Shown here: piece after piece, positions 6,678-14,613 of the stretch
How positions within the stretch are numbered: position 1 is the first letter of the stretch
Layout of the letters: the number at the start of each line of letters is the position of its first letter
From: a virus
Direction: 5' to 3' (one strand)
Virus record (IMG/VR): IMGVR_UViG_3300050139_000051
Span: 1-26,509 of that record
Length of the DNA: 26,509 bases
The notes under the pieces: generated by a model
Told to the model about the DNA's origin: nothing
The model's input: only the letters and a program-made list of their open reading frames with translations
Databases searched by the model: none
Translations under genes and position numbers: made by a program

Positions 6678-8608
6678 TGGCTAAGCCAAAACAAAAACTT
6701 ACTCTCGAACAGGAGAGAAAGTTACTTTTAACACCATGTAAGAACCGCAATGAGCTTAAGAAGTGGATTAAGTACTTTCTTAATATGCATTTGCCAGACG
6801 TAACGGTATCTCGTTACTCAGATACTAATCCTCTTGACGTTATTTGGGAAGTTTACGATATCTGCGTGCTGAAGCACAATCCACAGGACATCAAGGATTT
6901 ACTGTTTGTTGCTGGTCGAGGCTCTGGAAAGACTCTCGGTATGGCCATTGCAGAACTAATGATTCTATTGCATGACCAACGAGAAGTCGTTCATGTTGGA
7001 GCCATTCAGAACCAAGCTGATCGTTGCTACGCGTATCAGAAGAATTTTCTATACAATCGAAAGCTGAAACCACTGGTCATGCCCTCTGATATTCCAGAGG
7101 AACAACGGATTCTTGAGAAAGCCAACATGTCTAAGTCTCTGTTCAATGTGAGCGGAGAGAAACTAACACTTGAGGTTATTCCTTGCACGCTTAAGGCCTG
7201 TAACGGACCGCACGTTCCTCTAGTTGTTGTCGATGAGATCGATACAGTCAGCGGTGAGGGCTTGAAAGCTTTTAAAGAGATATCTGGAATGCTAGATTCT
7301 CGTCCAGGCAAGAAGGCTCTTCGCGTAGGTATTTCTACACGAAAGACTCGATATGGTCTAATGAACAGACAGATTGAGAATGCTGAGGTTGAAGGCAGAA
7401 CGGTTCGCCGTTGGACTGCATTTGAGTTCATGGAGCGTTGCTCAGACGAGCGCTCTGGTACTGCGAAGATTCCTCTGTGGGTAAACCAAGACCGCATGGA
7501 AACTTTAACTGAAGTCGAGTTCAATCAAAAGGAACGAAATAAACAGAAAGAGTACGTTCAGTACGAGGGATACACAGGATGCGCTAAGTGCCCTATATTC
7601 TCTATATGCCTTACTGATGCCAAGAAGCAGACCTCTACATCTCCTATGTTAAAGAACCTTGACGTGGACATGATTCAGAAGGTCAAGGCTGAGGGTGCTG
7701 ACTGGGCTCTTGCACAACTTATGAACCTAAAACCCTCAGTTGAGGGGATCATCTTCAGGGAGTTCGAGGAACGCCTACATGTTAAAGAATGGAACGAGAT
7801 GTGGTTCATGCTAACAGGCATGGAGTTCCCAGGTGAATGCACTCATGATATGTTCGTTAAGAAGTGCCATGAGCTTAAACTTCCTTGCTACGGTGGCATC
7901 GATTGGGGATTCACATCTCCCAATACTGTTGTATACTTCTTTGTGGACAAGCGAGACAATATCTATATAGTTAGATGTGCTGGTATGACTAATGTCAGTG
8001 AGTCTATGTGGATTGAGCACCTTAAGACCAAGTATCACTCCTTATATAGATGCCAACTCTATGCTCCTGACCAAGCTGCACAAGGTGCTGTGTTAGAGAT
8101 GCAGAAGGCAGGATTGCCCGTAGCTAATGTCAAAGATAAAGGCGACATCATGACTGGCATCCAGGTAATCAAGAAGTTCTTGAAGATCCCTGGTACTAAT
8201 GAACCTAAGATGTTTCTAGCTAAAGAGACCACTCAACATATAGTCAACGAATTCACCTTATATCACTATAAGATGGATGCTGCTGGTCTTGTGACGGATG
8301 ATCCTGAGGATGCCCACGATCACTGGCTGGATGCTCTTAGATATCCAATGACGTTGTTGTTTGGCAAGGCTGCAATCATTCTAGGCGGCGGTCTAGATAT
8401 AAGTTCTAGTGCTGATATAGTTGACAATCGTGGAAATTACAGCAGAACACCGACAGCCGAAGAGTTTGCTGACATTAATGGTTTAAGAATCAACCATAAT
8501 GAACAGGACACTTCGAAACTGGGTAAGATCGGTACAAAAGACAAACTAGATGAAGAAAGTGATGATGAAGGCAACGGAAGCCAGGGTGGTTTCTTGTGGT
8601 CCTTCTAG
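6677..8608 (+). CDS. Terminase large subunit
   Basis: This 643-residue DNA-packaging motor has an N-terminal ATPase and a C-terminal nuclease. Walker A is AGRGSGKT (79-86), Walker B with catalytic Glu is LVVVDE (182-187), and motif III is GIST (218-221). The RNase H-like nuclease has D409 in GGIDWGF, D465 in APDQA and D552 in DHWLDALRY. All three are in the expected order. A Cys cluster (GCAKCPIFSIC, 301-311) lies between the two domains and may bind zinc or iron-sulfur; this insertion is uncommon in T4 gp17 but occurs in other large phages. The acidic C-terminal tail (DEESDDEG) could contact the portal. The protein docks at the portal and pumps DNA into the head. Confidence 0.93.
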   Translation: MAKPKQKLTLEQERKLLLTPCKNRNELKKWIKYFLNMHLPDVTVSRYSDTNPLDVIWEVYDICVLKHNPQDIKDLLFVAGRGSGKTLGMAIAELMILLHDQREVVHVGAIQNQADRCYAYQKNFLYNRKLKPLVMPSDIPEEQRILEKANMSKSLFNVSGEKLTLEVIPCTLKACNGPHVPLVVVDEIDTVSGEGLKAFKEISGMLDSRPGKKALRVGISTRKTRYGLMNRQIENAEVEGRTVRRWTAFEFMERCSDERSGTAKIPLWVNQDRMETLTEVEFNQKERNKQKEYVQYEGYTGCAKCPIFSICLTDAKKQTSTSPMLKNLDVDMIQKVKAEGADWALAQLMNLKPSVEGIIFREFEERLHVKEWNEMWFMLTGMEFPGECTHDMFVKKCHELKLPCYGGIDWGFTSPNTVVYFFVDKRDNIYIVRCAGMTNVSESMWIEHLKTKYHSLYRCQLYAPDQAAQGAVLEMQKAGLPVANVKDKGDIMTGIQVIKKFLKIPGTNEPKMFLAKETTQHIVNEFTLYHYKMDAAGLVTDDPEDAHDHWLDALRYPMTLLFGKAAIILGGGLDISSSADIVDNRGNYSRTPTAEEFADINGLRINHNEQDTSKLGKIGTKDKLDEESDDEGNGSQGGFLWSF

Positions 8609-8617
8609 TAACTTAGG

Positions 8618-8626
8618 TGGTATAAT
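8618..8626 (+). promoter_or_regulatory. Extended -10 promoter for portal gene; predicts leaderless mRNA
   Basis: TGGTATAAT ends 6 nt before ATG 8633 in the 24-nt gap after the terminase gene. A sigma-dependent start about 7 nt past the box would fall on the A of the ATG, giving mRNA without a leader. The AGGTGG at 8615-8620 is 12 nt from the ATG, too far to be a good ribosome site. No -35 is visible at the usual distance. Confidence 0.6.
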
Positions 8627-8632
8627 CAGCGT

Positions 8633-10651
8633 ATGGCATGGAATGATTGGATTAAGGGTAGATTACAGGGCGATATCTCAGAGCTTCTGAAGGCCGATGG
8701 CATTGATAGTGATATCACTGACAGTCCTCAGAGTCCAGCCCAACAGCCCTCACAGAACCCTATAAGAGGTCAATACTCTGCAGATTCTCTGCCAGATCAG
8801 CCTGAGACAGGCATAGACCCCAAGGATCAGATCGGTCGCAAGGCCATCGTTGATGATCCTTATTTTGATAACTTTGGTCAGCAGTATCACTACAAGCTGA
8901 GAATGTCTCGGCTTACAAATCGCACATTGAAAGAAGTCTCGATGAGGGACTGGTTGATATCCTCTATCATCCAGTGCCGCGTTGATACTCTACTTAAGTA
9001 CTCAAGACCTAACTTTGATAGACATAAAGAAGGCTTTTGTATTTCTAAGCGCAATGAGATGGAAGCATATACAGATGAAGACCGCAAGGAGATTGCTGCC
9101 TTAGAGGACTTCATGTATAACTGTGGTCGTAAAGAGAATACACCTCATGATGACCGCATGCTGTTTGGGGAATTTTTAAAACTCGCGGGTCGAGACGCTC
9201 TTACATTTGGCCACGTTGCTATTGAAAAAGTTAAAACTCGTGGTGGCGGCTTACACCGCTTCAGACTACTTCCTGCTGAATCTGTATATCGCGTGAACCG
9301 TATGGTTCCCAAGAAACAGATCGAATCCGAAGCAGCCTCAGCAGCTAAGGTTTATGGCGTTCCTAAGTCTGATAACGACCCTCGCCAAGATCAGACTGTT
9401 ACTGATGTACCGATCGACTATTACAAGTTTGTTCAGGTCTCGTACGATAACCGTCCTATTGCTAACTTCGGCGATGAGGATATGATCTTTAGACTCTTTA
9501 ACCCTCAGAACTTTGCTGATTCTAATGGTTATTGCTACTCTCCCCTGGAGATGGCGATCATTAATATTACAAATCACTTGAATGTTGAGAACTACAACTC
9601 AAACTTCTTTACTCAAGGTTATGCTGCTCGTGGCGTACTTCACCTTAAGGGTACAGTAACTCAGAGCCAATTGTCGAACTTCCGTCGTCAGTTCTATAAC
9701 TCTATTTCTGGTGCTCAGCACGCATGGAGAACGCCAATTGTTGCTGGTCTTGATGAAGTTCAGTGGGTACCAATGTCTGCATCTGCTAAAGAGATGGAGT
9801 ACATTAACTTTAACAACCACCTTATGCGTATTCTATGCGCTCAGTTCCAGATTGACCCTGTTGAGATTGGTTTAGACTATCTCGTAAGTGCAACTGGACG
9901 TTCGCCTATGCAACAGGCCAACAATGAATATAAGATTGCCTATTCTCGTGAGCGTGGTTTTCAACCTATGCTTTTGTACTTTGAGGACCTTATCAATGGT
10001 GAGATCATTCCTGCTATCGATAAGAATTTAGCTCAAAAGTATAAGTTCAAGTTCACGGGCTATACAGACGATACCCCTCAGACCGAGATAGCGCAGATGC
10101 AGGCTGAGATGACCGTTTATAAGACAATGAACGATCTACTGACACAAGCACAGAAGACCAAGATAAACAGTCCTGGTGCTGATCTACCCATGAACCAGGC
10201 GTTCTGGATGATCGTTGAAAAGAACTACACCAAAGGTGAGATTCGTGAGCTCTTTTTTGGAGATAAGGGCGCTTCTAAGCGTCGTGAGTTGCAGTACTTC
10301 CCTGCTGATCCTGCGTTTATGCAATGGCAGCAGAACCTGCTCGCTATCGATAATGCTAAGGTTCAGCGCGAACAGATGCAAGACCAGGCCTCTCAGGAAG
10401 CTCAAGCTCAACAACATGAAGTTGAACAACAGAAGCTTGAGAATCATCACGCAGAAGAAGCTCACGGTCGTGACGGTGAGAAGCATAAGATGGAGATGGA
10501 GAAACTTCATGCTGAAGCTGCAGCTAACGCAGTTCATGCTGGACATAATCCACTTAAGGACTCTGCTAAGCAGTTCGGCGCCTCTAAGGCATCTAATATT
10601 GGCGGGCAAGTTGTTGCCAATCCGTTGAACAAATTAGATAACCAAGAATAA
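8633..10651 (+). CDS. Portal protein
   Basis: This 672-residue protein follows the large terminase. It has the layout of myovirus portals: a disordered Pro/Gln-rich N terminus (about 25-65), a conserved core with RDALTFGHVAIEKV (187-200) and RLLPAESVYRVN, and the segment ATGRSPMQQANNEY near 425. The C-terminal 90 or so residues are rich in Gln, Glu, Lys and His and probably form a coiled coil inside the capsid (residues about 575-650). It would form the dodecameric ring where head assembly starts and terminase docks. The start at ATG 8633 follows a -10 box by only 6 nt. The length and context fit well; direct family motifs are weak in portals in general. Confidence 0.85.
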   Translation: MAWNDWIKGRLQGDISELLKADGIDSDITDSPQSPAQQPSQNPIRGQYSADSLPDQPETGIDPKDQIGRKAIVDDPYFDNFGQQYHYKLRMSRLTNRTLKEVSMRDWLISSIIQCRVDTLLKYSRPNFDRHKEGFCISKRNEMEAYTDEDRKEIAALEDFMYNCGRKENTPHDDRMLFGEFLKLAGRDALTFGHVAIEKVKTRGGGLHRFRLLPAESVYRVNRMVPKKQIESEAASAAKVYGVPKSDNDPRQDQTVTDVPIDYYKFVQVSYDNRPIANFGDEDMIFRLFNPQNFADSNGYCYSPLEMAIINITNHLNVENYNSNFFTQGYAARGVLHLKGTVTQSQLSNFRRQFYNSISGAQHAWRTPIVAGLDEVQWVPMSASAKEMEYINFNNHLMRILCAQFQIDPVEIGLDYLVSATGRSPMQQANNEYKIAYSRERGFQPMLLYFEDLINGEIIPAIDKNLAQKYKFKFTGYTDDTPQTEIAQMQAEMTVYKTMNDLLTQAQKTKINSPGADLPMNQAFWMIVEKNYTKGEIRELFFGDKGASKRRELQYFPADPAFMQWQQNLLAIDNAKVQREQMQDQASQEAQAQQHEVEQQKLENHHAEEAHGRDGEKHKMEMEKLHAEAAANAVHAGHNPLKDSAKQFGASKASNIGGQVVANPLNKLDNQE

Positions 10652-10659
10652 TAATCTAG

Positions 10660-10665
10660 TATAAT
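10660..10665 (+). promoter_or_regulatory. -10 promoter box (TATAAT) before kinase gene
   Basis: TAGTATAAT lies in the 36-nt gap after the portal gene. The predicted transcription start is about 10672, leaving a short leader with GAGAGGG as ribosome site 6-7 nt before ATG 10688. The box overlaps the left arm of a perfect hairpin described in the next entry. No -35 is visible. Confidence 0.55.
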
Positions 10666-10684
10666 TCCCTCATCGAGAGGGAAT
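10664..10684 (+). promoter_or_regulatory. Hairpin hiding the ribosome-binding site of the kinase gene
   Basis: ATTCCCTC (10664-10671) and GAGGGAAT (10677-10684) are perfect inverted repeats with a 5-nt loop. The right arm contains the GAGGG ribosome site for ATG 10688. Transcripts reading through from upstream would fold and hide the site. Transcripts begun at the TATAAT box (start about 10672) would lack the left arm and be free for translation. The same arrangement is known for T4 genes e, soc and I-TevI. Confidence 0.6.
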
Positions 10685-10687
10685 AAA

Positions 10688-11494
10688 ATGGCTTTAGTAT
10701 TACTTGAGGGACTAGATAGAACCGGTAAAACTACCGTTGCTGAGTTCTTTGAGAGCAAAGGATACGAGGTTGTCCACCTTAAAGCTCCTGGAAAAGAGTT
10801 TCATGCTGGTAATACATACTTAGATGCTATGGTCGATCTACTTCAACGTGGCGCCAGTCGTGACTTAGTCATAGACAGAACTCACTATGGTGAGTTGGTT
10901 TGGCCGCAGGTCTACGGACGCAAACCTCTTCTTGGTGATGACGATTATGAAATACTACGTGAGATCGAAGAGTCTATTGGCGTTAAGCGGATTCTGATGC
11001 ATGATCCTAATGCTGAAGCTCATTGGCAGCGTTGTGTAGACAACAAAGAACCACTAACTAAGGCTCAGTTTGCTCGTGCACGATCGATATATGCTACTAT
11101 GGGGCAACAATACGGCTTTGAGAGTGTTACTTTGCCTGCTTTTTGTAAGGAGTTTGGAATAGATGAATCTACATTGGCCAAACAAGAACCATTATCGCCT
11201 GCTGCATCTAATGAGACTGTTAGTCAAACTAAGTCCGTTGCAGGAAAAAATAGTAAACCAGTGGATCAACGTCAACTCCTTGAAAAAGCTAACGCCATAA
11301 ACGATATTTTAGAAAAGCGTATCCTCAAGAAGGGTGGAACGCTGTATGATGAGCTTGAGATTGACGTTAGAACGTATTTAAACGGTAAACTTGCTGCCAT
11401 CTTCGGCAATACTGAAGATAAACCATTATTATCTGCCGATGAGATAGCATTTTTTAAGGCAATGTATAAAAGAGTAACGGAAAAGGAGAATTAG
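10688..11494 (+). CDS. P-loop (d)NMP kinase-like protein with extra C-terminal domain
   Basis: This 268-residue protein has an N-terminal nucleotide kinase domain: P-loop EGLDRTGKTT (7-16), very like thymidylate kinase, and a VIDRTHYGE motif (61-69) resembling the DR-Y segment that binds the nucleotide. The kinase part ends near residue 160. A Ser/Lys-rich linker leads to a separate domain (about 195-268; QLLEKANAINDILEKRILKK, then DELEIDVRTYLNGKL) that I do not recognise. The fusion may link nucleotide supply or a phosphotransfer to virion assembly, since the gene lies between portal and head genes. Substrate is uncertain, because the second kinase (18218) is the more typical thymidylate kinase. 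Confidence 0.7.
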   Translation: MALVLLEGLDRTGKTTVAEFFESKGYEVVHLKAPGKEFHAGNTYLDAMVDLLQRGASRDLVIDRTHYGELVWPQVYGRKPLLGDDDYEILREIEESIGVKRILMHDPNAEAHWQRCVDNKEPLTKAQFARARSIYATMGQQYGFESVTLPAFCKEFGIDESTLAKQEPLSPAASNETVSQTKSVAGKNSKPVDQRQLLEKANAINDILEKRILKKGGTLYDELEIDVRTYLNGKLAAIFGNTEDKPLLSADEIAFFKAMYKRVTEKEN

Positions 11495-11495
11495 G

Positions 11496-12113
11496 ATGAA
11501 GGGTTTTAGACAACCAGCAGAGACATCGAAGAAAGAACAGCTTCGCAGTCTAAAAACAGAATTAGCCAACTTACAGATGGCAGGTCGCATCTCTCAGATG
11601 ATGACTCAACAGATCATGAACAACAATAAGTCAATGTCTGAGGATCTTGGTCGTGCCCTTGGCTTGATCAATGAGCTTCAATATAAGCTTTTGGCAGTTC
11701 AGAAGGTATCTAACCTTAACATTGACGACCTAAGTAAGGTGGCTGATGAATTACGTGTCAAAGATTTTAATGAAGCTTCGGACAATGAAGACACCAAAGA
11801 AGGTTTTACCGTGGCAGAAACCGTGTCCCCAGACAGCACTGTTATTCTTTCTTCTGAAGCTCCAGATGGGAAGGGAATCTTCCGGTCACGTATCGAACTC
11901 AGTTCTTGCGGCGTGCCTGCGCTCATTACAGAGCTCGCTGGCAAAACTGTAGGTGATAAAGTCACAGTGGCACTGAACGGTGTAGATCATACAGTTCAAC
12001 TCCTTGGCGTTCGCAATCCCAAACCCGAAGATCGTCCCGTAGATGTTGTTCCTCCAGTTCTTCCGCCATTTCCGCCAACGCCTGTACCAGCACCTGAGAC
12101 TCAGCTTCAGTAA
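11496..12113 (+). CDS. Hypothetical coiled-coil protein with Pro-rich tail
   Basis: I cannot assign a family. The 205-residue protein has an N-terminal helical hairpin-like region (residues 10-75; ELANLQMAGRISQMMTQQIM), an acidic linker, a small beta-rich domain (about 118-180) and a Pro-rich tail (VPPVLPPFPPTPVPAPE). The beta domain contains LAGKTVGDKVTV, which resembles the GKKVGDEV turn of the FKBP-like domain in transcript-cleavage factors such as GreA. Coiled coil plus FKBP-like domain is the GreA layout, but the acidic residues at the coiled-coil tip are not evident, so this is only a suggestion. It lies 1 nt after the kinase gene and overlaps the HTH gene by 1 nt, suggesting shared translation. 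Confidence 0.6.
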   Translation: MKGFRQPAETSKKEQLRSLKTELANLQMAGRISQMMTQQIMNNNKSMSEDLGRALGLINELQYKLLAVQKVSNLNIDDLSKVADELRVKDFNEASDNEDTKEGFTVAETVSPDSTVILSSEAPDGKGIFRSRIELSSCGVPALITELAGKTVGDKVTVALNGVDHTVQLLGVRNPKPEDRPVDVVPPVLPPFPPTPVPAPETQLQ

Positions 12114-12514
12114 TGACTAAGCCACAGTCCAAAATGGACAACAGGTGTCCGCGACAATTAGAAGAAGTCCCGGACACTTGGTGCCCTCTGGCTGTGATGC
12201 GTTTAAAAGCCATAAGAAATGCAGGTCAAGAACTCTCGGAAGAAGAGGAAGCTAAACTTCCTGGATGTCCCTGGGCTGTTGACCATCAGCTTGCTAACTA
12301 TTGCTTCTTCAAGTACATTCTTGAATATACCGGCGATAAAGCCCCCTCTGACATGGAGATTGCTTCTCTTCTTAATGTCTCTACTGAGACTGTGAAAAAG
12401 ATAGAGAAAACAGCCCTTGGTAGAATGAGGGAAGATGCAGCATTCTCAAACATGTCCTCAAAAGATGAACCCGTTGTTAAAGACGGTTCGGATGATTATA
12501 AAGTCCATCGTTAA
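12113..12514 (+). CDS. Protein with sigma region 4-like helix-turn-helix and four cysteines
   Basis: This 133-residue protein has a C-terminal half (about 78-108) that closely follows the pattern of sigma-70 region 4.2: PSDMEIASLLNVSTETVKKI then EKTALGRMRE, compared with the usual 'EIG..LGVTRERVRQIE.KALRKLR'. The N-terminal half has four Cys (C12, C24, C52, C64) in 'CP' contexts (RCPRQ, WCPLA, GCPW, NYCF), which could bind a metal. It has no sigma region 2. It could bind the -35 region, or the RNA polymerase flap as T4 gp33 does, or act as an ordinary DNA-binding regulator. Neighbours are late head genes, so a role in late transcription is plausible. The acidic tail overlaps the next gene by 23 nt. 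Confidence 0.62.
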   Translation: MTKPQSKMDNRCPRQLEEVPDTWCPLAVMRLKAIRNAGQELSEEEEAKLPGCPWAVDHQLANYCFFKYILEYTGDKAPSDMEIASLLNVSTETVKKIEKTALGRMREDAAFSNMSSKDEPVVKDGSDDYKVHR

Positions 12515-12833
12515 ATTTGAGGACGAGATCCAATGGACAGCTTTATTCGGTAGAGCAGAACATAAGCACAACAAGTTTAATAGTTTCTTTTGGTTCTGGA
12601 CCATGCATGTTCCCTATCTATCTATAGCCTTTATTCACTGTTTCTACCGTCCACTACATAAGAACATCATGTATAACCATAAGGTCTGGGATGGTCAGAC
12701 TCCAAATGACTTCAGAAGAGGCAATCTCATTGAGTTTGTCTATAAGTTAGGTGGCATAAAGCAGCTCAGTTGGCACGACGAAGACGATGGCCGTGGCTAC
12801 TTCATAGGTTATAGCGACGAGGATGAGATCTGA
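12492..12833 (+). CDS. Hypothetical aromatic-rich protein, 114 aa
   Basis: I do not recognise this gene. The ATG at 12492 is preferred; an upstream in-frame ATG at 12435 would overlap the HTH gene by 80 nt and has no ribosome site. The protein has a strongly aromatic, hydrophobic stretch (FNSFFWFWTMHVPYLSIAFI, about residues 29-48), possibly one membrane segment, followed by a basic His-rich part and an acidic C terminus (HDEDDGRGY, SDEDEI). It could be a small membrane protein or a compact soluble protein with a buried core. It is the last gene before the protease promoter. Confidence 0.5.
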   Translation: MIIKSIVKFEDEIQWTALFGRAEHKHNKFNSFFWFWTMHVPYLSIAFIHCFYRPLHKNIMYNHKVWDGQTPNDFRRGNLIEFVYKLGGIKQLSWHDEDDGRGYFIGYSDEDEI

Positions 12834-12846
12834 CTTAGAACCGTAG

Positions 12847-12852
12847 TATAAT
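12847..12852 (+). promoter_or_regulatory. -10 promoter for protease gene; predicts leaderless mRNA
   Basis: TAGTATAAT ends 7 nt before ATG 12860 in a 26-nt gap. No Shine-Dalgarno sequence lies between the box and the ATG (CTCTAGT), or just upstream. Transcription would start at or one base before the ATG. It matches the arrangement before the portal gene. No -35 is seen at 17 nt. Confidence 0.6.
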
Positions 12853-12859
12853 CTCTAGT

Positions 12860-14524
12860 ATGGCAAAGAAACCACTAGAGATTGACATGATCGCCGGGTC
12901 TCAACTCAGAGATACCCAAGGCGAGATGCTCTCCGTTGAGGGGGCAGACATATCCGACCTTGCTTCCGGCAAGGGGCGTTTCAATGACAATCACGGCAAG
13001 GGCTTCTTCAATTCTATAGGTAGAGTTACGTTTGCTAAGAAGATCTTTAAGTCCGAGGATTGTGAGAACGATCGTCAAACATACTACTGGGATAAGGTAA
13101 AAGCTCCTTTTATCTATGTTGCTGGTCAGCTATATGATGACGAAGATCATCCCAATGCTAAGGCCGCAGCGGCTATCTTAAGAAACATTCACAAGACAGA
13201 TTGCCCATTGCAGCTCAAAGCTTCAGTTGAGGGTGGTGTAGTTTCTCGTGGGATTTCAGATCCTTCTCTGTTAGCAAGAACAAAAATTCACTCAGTTGCC
13301 TTGACATTCACTCCTGCTAATAACAATACGCTTGTAGAGCCTATTAGCTTAGATAAATCTCAGATAGACGAAGCTGCCGATATGGCACTCATTAAATCCG
13401 TTTTACACTTGGCACAGACCAACGTCCCCTCATTCAGACATATCACTCGCGATGCGTCAGCCGGTAAGATTCAAGAGAATCTAAACAAGATAGCTGAACT
13501 ACTGAATCGTCATGGTTTGGAAGTTGAGATCATCATGCCCTCTCGCGAAGAGATCATAGATCACGCGCTAGAACATAAGATACACGACAATGTAGAGAGA
13601 ATTAATGCTCTAGTTACTCAACTGAAAGATGAAGAGCTAGCAAAGAATTGGAAGAATGCTGCTGCTGGAGCTGCAATGGTTGGTGCAATGGCTGTACCAC
13701 AAACGGCACAAGCACCAAAGCCAACTGCTAAACCTCCAGTACAAGAAGCTCAAGCAATTGATCTAGGCAACATGCCTAAGAATCACCAGGACATCTACAA
13801 TCAGATCGCAGCGAAGAATCCAATGCTCGGTGCTATAGGCTTGAAAGAGTCTGGTGGTGCAAAGAACTACCAGCATCGTACGATTGCATCTAAGGGATCT
13901 CAACATGCAGGACAGACTGCTGGCGGAATGTTCGGTATGATGCCAAATTCGGCCCAGTACGTTCTAAAGAATGATTCTGAGTTGGCTAAGAAGTATCCTA
14001 AGCTTGTCGAAGCATCTAAGGATATGAAGAAGAATCATAAGTTATTCACTGACACACTAAATCAAGATCCTCAGGCTGCGGCTGACTTCGCTGTAGCTCT
14101 ATATAATAGGAACAAGTCTAAGACCAAAAGTCCTGAGCAATTGGCCTATTCCTGGTTGAATGGTCTCAAGGGAAGCTGGAATAAAGTGAAATCTGGTGGT
14201 GATGGAGCAATAAAAGAGCATCCATACGTTAAAGAAATCATGCAGTATTATAATGCCCATAAAGCTAAGTCAAACCAGCAGGTTAAGAAAGCCCTTACTG
14301 CTGGATATGGTGGTGCTGGAGCACCAACTAGTCGAGTACAAGGCGCAGTATTGCAAACAGAGTCTTTTGGAAGCGGTATAATGGGCTTTAAGTACATAAC
14401 GTGTGACAAGTGCGGCAAAGAGCAAATCTATGCCAAACATCAAGTAAAGTGCCGAGAGTGTAACAACCCTTGGAGCCTTGATAAGTTGTATCGTTCTGTG
14501 TTCGGTTCTGAAGGTAAGAAGTAA
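12860..14524 (+). CDS. Prohead protease fused to lytic transglycosylase-like domain and zinc ribbon
   Basis: This 554-residue protein has several parts. Residues 1-165 resemble T4 gp21/SPO1-type prohead proteases: GADISDLASGKGRFNDNHG with likely catalytic H45, and LKASVEGG with likely catalytic S122. A charged helical part follows. Residues 267-285 are Ala-rich and hydrophobic, ending in QTAQA, and look like an internal signal peptide. Residues about 310-465 resemble an SLT-type lytic transglycosylase: LKESGG with candidate catalytic E330, then GGMFGMMPNSA. Residues 478-502 copy a capsid N-terminal peptide, and the tail has a CxxC-x12-CxxC zinc ribbon (C515, C518, C531, C534). The protease would cut scaffold and capsid proteins; the wall-cutting domain may travel in the head. 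Roles beyond protease are inferred. Confidence 0.8.
   Translation: MAKKPLEIDMIAGSQLRDTQGEMLSVEGADISDLASGKGRFNDNHGKGFFNSIGRVTFAKKIFKSEDCENDRQTYYWDKVKAPFIYVAGQLYDDEDHPNAKAAAAILRNIHKTDCPLQLKASVEGGVVSRGISDPSLLARTKIHSVALTFTPANNNTLVEPISLDKSQIDEAADMALIKSVLHLAQTNVPSFRHITRDASAGKIQENLNKIAELLNRHGLEVEIIMPSREEIIDHALEHKIHDNVERINALVTQLKDEELAKNWKNAAAGAAMVGAMAVPQTAQAPKPTAKPPVQEAQAIDLGNMPKNHQDIYNQIAAKNPMLGAIGLKESGGAKNYQHRTIASKGSQHAGQTAGGMFGMMPNSAQYVLKNDSELAKKYPKLVEASKDMKKNHKLFTDTLNQDPQAAADFAVALYNRNKSKTKSPEQLAYSWLNGLKGSWNKVKSGGDGAIKEHPYVKEIMQYYNAHKAKSNQQVKKALTAGYGGAGAPTSRVQGAVLQTESFGSGIMGFKYITCDKCGKEQIYAKHQVKCRECNNPWSLDKLYRSVFGSEGKK
14291..14365 (+). other. Capsid-like peptide in the protease tail (copy 1 of shared motif)
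   Basis: These codons (protease residues 478-502) encode a 25-residue peptide with about 16 identical positions to capsid residues 29-53 (15925-15999). Shared parts are TAGYGG, a PT pair, and a hydrophobic-Gln-x-Glu-Ser ending (LQTES here). The ending resembles the sites cut by T4-type prohead proteases, which cleave after Glu. It may be a self-processing or docking site. Confidence 0.65.
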
Positions 14525-14555
14525 GTACGGCTCAAGTAGTTTAACTCTGGGGCCA

Positions 14556-14564
14556 TGGTATAGT
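14556..14564 (+). promoter_or_regulatory. Extended -10 promoter (TGGTATAGT) with leader hairpin
   Basis: TGGTATAGT lies in the 89-nt gap after the protease gene. Transcription would start near 14571. The leader would open with a hairpin (TGAGTC 14575-14580 with GGCTCA 14586-14591, one G-U pair, loop TATCA), and an AAGGAG ribosome site precedes ATG 14614. Leader hairpins can stabilise phage mRNA. This promoter would serve the small protein, scaffold and capsid genes, which end at the 17319 terminator. Confidence 0.55.
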
Positions 14565-14613
14565 AAATATTAACTGAGTCTATCAGGCTCAATTGACATA
14601 AGGAGAAGACGAA

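Noticed and set aside
10215-10628. 137-codon open frame on + strand inside the portal gene
   Set aside because: Out-of-frame shadow of the coiled-coil coding part; Ser/Leu/Arg-rich composition, no ribosome site.
12435-12491. Earlier ATG for the aromatic-rich gene
   Set aside because: It lies deep in the HTH gene with no ribosome site; ATG 12492 gives a shorter overlap.
14387-14392. GGTATAAT within the protease gene
   Set aside because: It lies in the coding part for SGIMGF, with no gene start nearby in a usable position; likely chance.
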